In this document: one piece after another, positions 62,323-64,000 of the stretch
Layout: each line of letters starts with the position of its first letter
How positions within the stretch are numbered: position 1 is the stretch's first letter
DNA from: Arthrobacter sp. N199823
GTDB taxonomy: Bacteria; Actinomycetota; Actinomycetes; Actinomycetales; Micrococcaceae
Direction: 5' to 3'
Assembly: GCF_002929705.1 (NCBI RefSeq)
Contig: NZ_PJIN01000007.1
Span: forward strand, 1 to 64,000
Length of the DNA: 64,000 nt
Program-made: the position numbers and the translations under genes
The notes under the pieces: model-generated
Told to the model about the DNA's origin: nothing
Database searches by the model: none
What the model saw: only the letters and a program-made list of their open reading frames with translations

Positions 62323-63693
62323 GTGAAGAGCGCTGTCGAAACCCTCACACCCACTCGTGTAAAGCTCGATGTTGAGGTTTCCTTTGAGGAATTGAAGCCC
62401 AGCATCACCGAGGCTTACAAGACCATTGGTACGCAGGTCCAGGTACCCGGCTTCCGTAAGGGCAAGGTCCCCAACACGCTGATCGATCAGCGCGTTGGCC
62501 GTGGCTACGTTCTGGAGACGGCTATCAACTCCGGCCTCAACGGCTGGTACCAGGAAGCAGTTGTCGAGAACAAGCTGGTTCCGTTGAGCCGTCCCGAGGT
62601 TGAAATCACCGAAGTTCCGGACCCGACCGGCACCGACGGTGTAGTCAAGTTCCACGTTGAGCTGGACATCCGCCCCGAAATCGAACTGCCGAACTACGAA
62701 GGCATCGAGGTTGAGGTTGCCGCTGTTGAGGCATCCGACGAAGACACCGACAAGGCACTGGATGAGCTGCGCGGTCGCTTCGGCACCCTGAAGGCTGAAG
62801 ATCGTCCGGCCGTTGATGGCGACTTCCTCACCATCAACATCGCTGCCAAGATCGACGACGTCGAGGTTGACTCAGCATCTGACCTTTCCTACCAGATCGG
62901 TGCCGGCAACATGCTTGACGGCCTGGACGAGGCCGCAACCGGTCTCTCTGCTGGCGAAGAAGCCATCTTCACCACCAAGCTGGCCGGTGGCGAGCACGCT
63001 GGTGAAGAAGCACAGGTCAACCTCAAGGTGACCTCCGTGAAGGTTCGCGAACTGCCCGAGGCAAACGACGACTTCGCTCAGCTGGCTTCCGAGTTCGACA
63101 CCATTGCCGAACTGAAGGAAGACCTGGCCAAGCAGGCTGCCGAGTCCAAAACCGTTGAGCAGGGCGTTGAAGCTCGCGACAAGGTTCTTGAGAAGCTCGT
63201 TGCCCTCGTTGAGGTTCCGGTTCCGGATTCCGTCATCGCCGATCAGCTCGAGCAGCACTTCAAGCCGGAGAACTCGCACGGCCCCGAAGAGCACGACACC
63301 GAAGAGCACCGCGCCGAGGTCAAGGAAAACACCGAGAAGGCATTCCGCAACGAGATCATCCTCGATGCAATCGCCGAGAAGGAAGAAGTCAGCGTCAGCC
63401 AGGCTGAACTGATCGACTACATCGTTTCCTCCGCCAGCCAGTACGGCATGGACCCGAACCAGTTCGCTCAGATGCTGGACTCCTCCGGCCAGGTCAACAT
63501 GATTGTTGGCGAAGTTCGCCGCCGCAAGGCTCTTGCCGCTGTTCTGGCCAAGGCCACCGTGACCGATTCTGAGGGCGCCGCAGTGGACCTGACCGACTTC
63601 GTGTCCGTTGCCGCTGAGGAAGAAGAAGTTGCTTCCGAGGACGAGGTTCTCGAGGCCACAGCAGTTTCTGATCCGGGCGAAGCTCGCATCTAA
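62323..63693 (+). CDS. tig: Trigger factor
   Basis: 456 residues. N-terminal ribosome-binding domain with the signature GFRKGKVP (residues near 44-51, here [16 protein letters not shown]), central FKBP-type PPIase domain (about 155-245; [21 protein letters not shown]), and the long C-terminal helical chaperone domain. The C-terminal tail is acidic. It folds nascent chains at the ribosome exit. GTG 62323 has CAGGAG 9 bp upstream; the longer frame from 62257 runs through non-homologous sequence. Confidence 0.97.
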   Translation: MKSAVETLTPTRVKLDVEVSFEELKPSITEAYKTIGTQVQVPGFRKGKVPNTLIDQRVGRGYVLETAINSGLNGWYQEAVVENKLVPLSRPEVEITEVPDPTGTDGVVKFHVELDIRPEIELPNYEGIEVEVAAVEASDEDTDKALDELRGRFGTLKAEDRPAVDGDFLTINIAAKIDDVEVDSASDLSYQIGAGNMLDGLDEAATGLSAGEEAIFTTKLAGGEHAGEEAQVNLKVTSVKVRELPEANDDFAQLASEFDTIAELKEDLAKQAAESKTVEQGVEARDKVLEKLVALVEVPVPDSVIADQLEQHFKPENSHGPEEHDTEEHRAEVKENTEKAFRNEIILDAIAEKEEVSVSQAELIDYIVSSASQYGMDPNQFAQMLDSSGQVNMIVGEVRRRKALAAVLAKATVTDSEGAAVDLTDFVSVAAEEEEVASEDEVLEATAVSDPGEARI

Positions 63694-63728
63694 GGCCCTT
63701 CCCGCCTAAGGGAAACATGTTCGAAAAA

Positions 63729-63772
63729 GCCGTTGCCGGTTCCTTGCTAAGGAGCCGGCAACGGTTTTTTGT
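63729..63772 (+). terminator. Terminator after tig
   Basis: GCCGTTGCCGG, loop, CCGGCAACGG then TTTTTTG; 35 bp past the stop codon. Confidence 0.92.
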
Positions 63773-63969
63773 TTCCCAGACTCAGCGTCGCCAAGGGGCC
63801 GTTTTATTCCCGTTAGTGGGGTGGCTGCGGTGATCGTGCGCCGACAGCGAACAGTGCGCCAAAGGGGGATAATCCCGGCCGAAAAAGGGCTACTGTCCAA
63901 GTAGTGAACATTAGTGATGGCTACGTTGGACATACTCAACTAGCCGCACGAAGGAGAGGTAAACCCACC

Positions 63970-64000
63970 ATGGCACAGCACAACACCCCCACGATGGCTA
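63970..64000 (+). CDS. Start of a gene, probably clpP (partial)
   Basis: Only ten codons are inside the window (ATG GCA CAG CAC, i.e. MAQHNTPTMA). GGAGAGG lies 10 bp upstream of the ATG. In most bacteria clpP follows tig, which is the only reason for this name; the protein itself cannot be judged. Confidence 0.5.
   Translation, partial: MAQHNTPTMA

Overview
The window looks like a chromosome segment of a high-GC actinobacterium of the Arthrobacter group (Micrococcaceae). This is inferred from gene families and gene order: pepN, rpiB, a nei-type glycosylase, tRNA-Gly, tRNA-Pro, tig, then an apparent clpP start, plus EttA, a GlbO-type globin and DUF-type actinobacterial proteins. No database search was possible.

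The window has two halves. Positions 1 to about 46,517 are accessory DNA stacked at the 3' end of a tRNA-Arg(TCT) gene (46480-46555, minus strand). Three truncated copies of a tRNA 3' end (3481-3514, 14228-14262, 23107-23141) divide it into tandem islands. Each junction is flanked by short repeated motifs that look like integrase arm sites: two on the right of each remnant and four on the left. The motif core is GGGG at the ends of islands 0 and III and CGTG at both ends of islands I and II, so the two ends of each element match each other.

Island 0 (1-3514) holds a copper P-type ATPase (cut by the window edge), CopZ, a CsoR-box-like operator, and a KmtR-like regulator coupled to a CDF metal exporter. 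Island I (3515-14262) is a copper/oxidative-metal cassette: an OmpR-type two-component system, a CopC-CopD fusion and a 1,871-residue multicopper oxidase. Island II (14263-23141) holds an Abi_2 protein, several unknowns, a PD-(D/E)XK nuclease and a NarL-type two-component system. Neither island I nor II contains an integrase. Island III (23142-46517) is a defence island: an Mrr-like nuclease, an RloC/PrrC-like ATPase with a CxxC hook, a tyrosine integrase with a small excisionase-like protein, a P-loop ATPase lying between two copies of a DUF4192-nrdH pair (one decayed), a large protein with a nuclease-like motif, and a type I restriction-modification locus (hsdM, hsdS, hsdR) with a eukaryotic-like protein kinase gene inserted between hsdS and hsdR.

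Positions 46,556-64,000 are ordinary core genome: an SSB-like protein, a lipoprotein, ettA, tesB and a second thioesterase, globin, MscS channel, OsmC, SGNH hydrolase, pepN, two DUF1648-type membrane proteins, rpiB, a nei/fpg glycosylase with an in-frame tandem-repeat insert, two tRNAs, tig and the first codons of a probable clpP.
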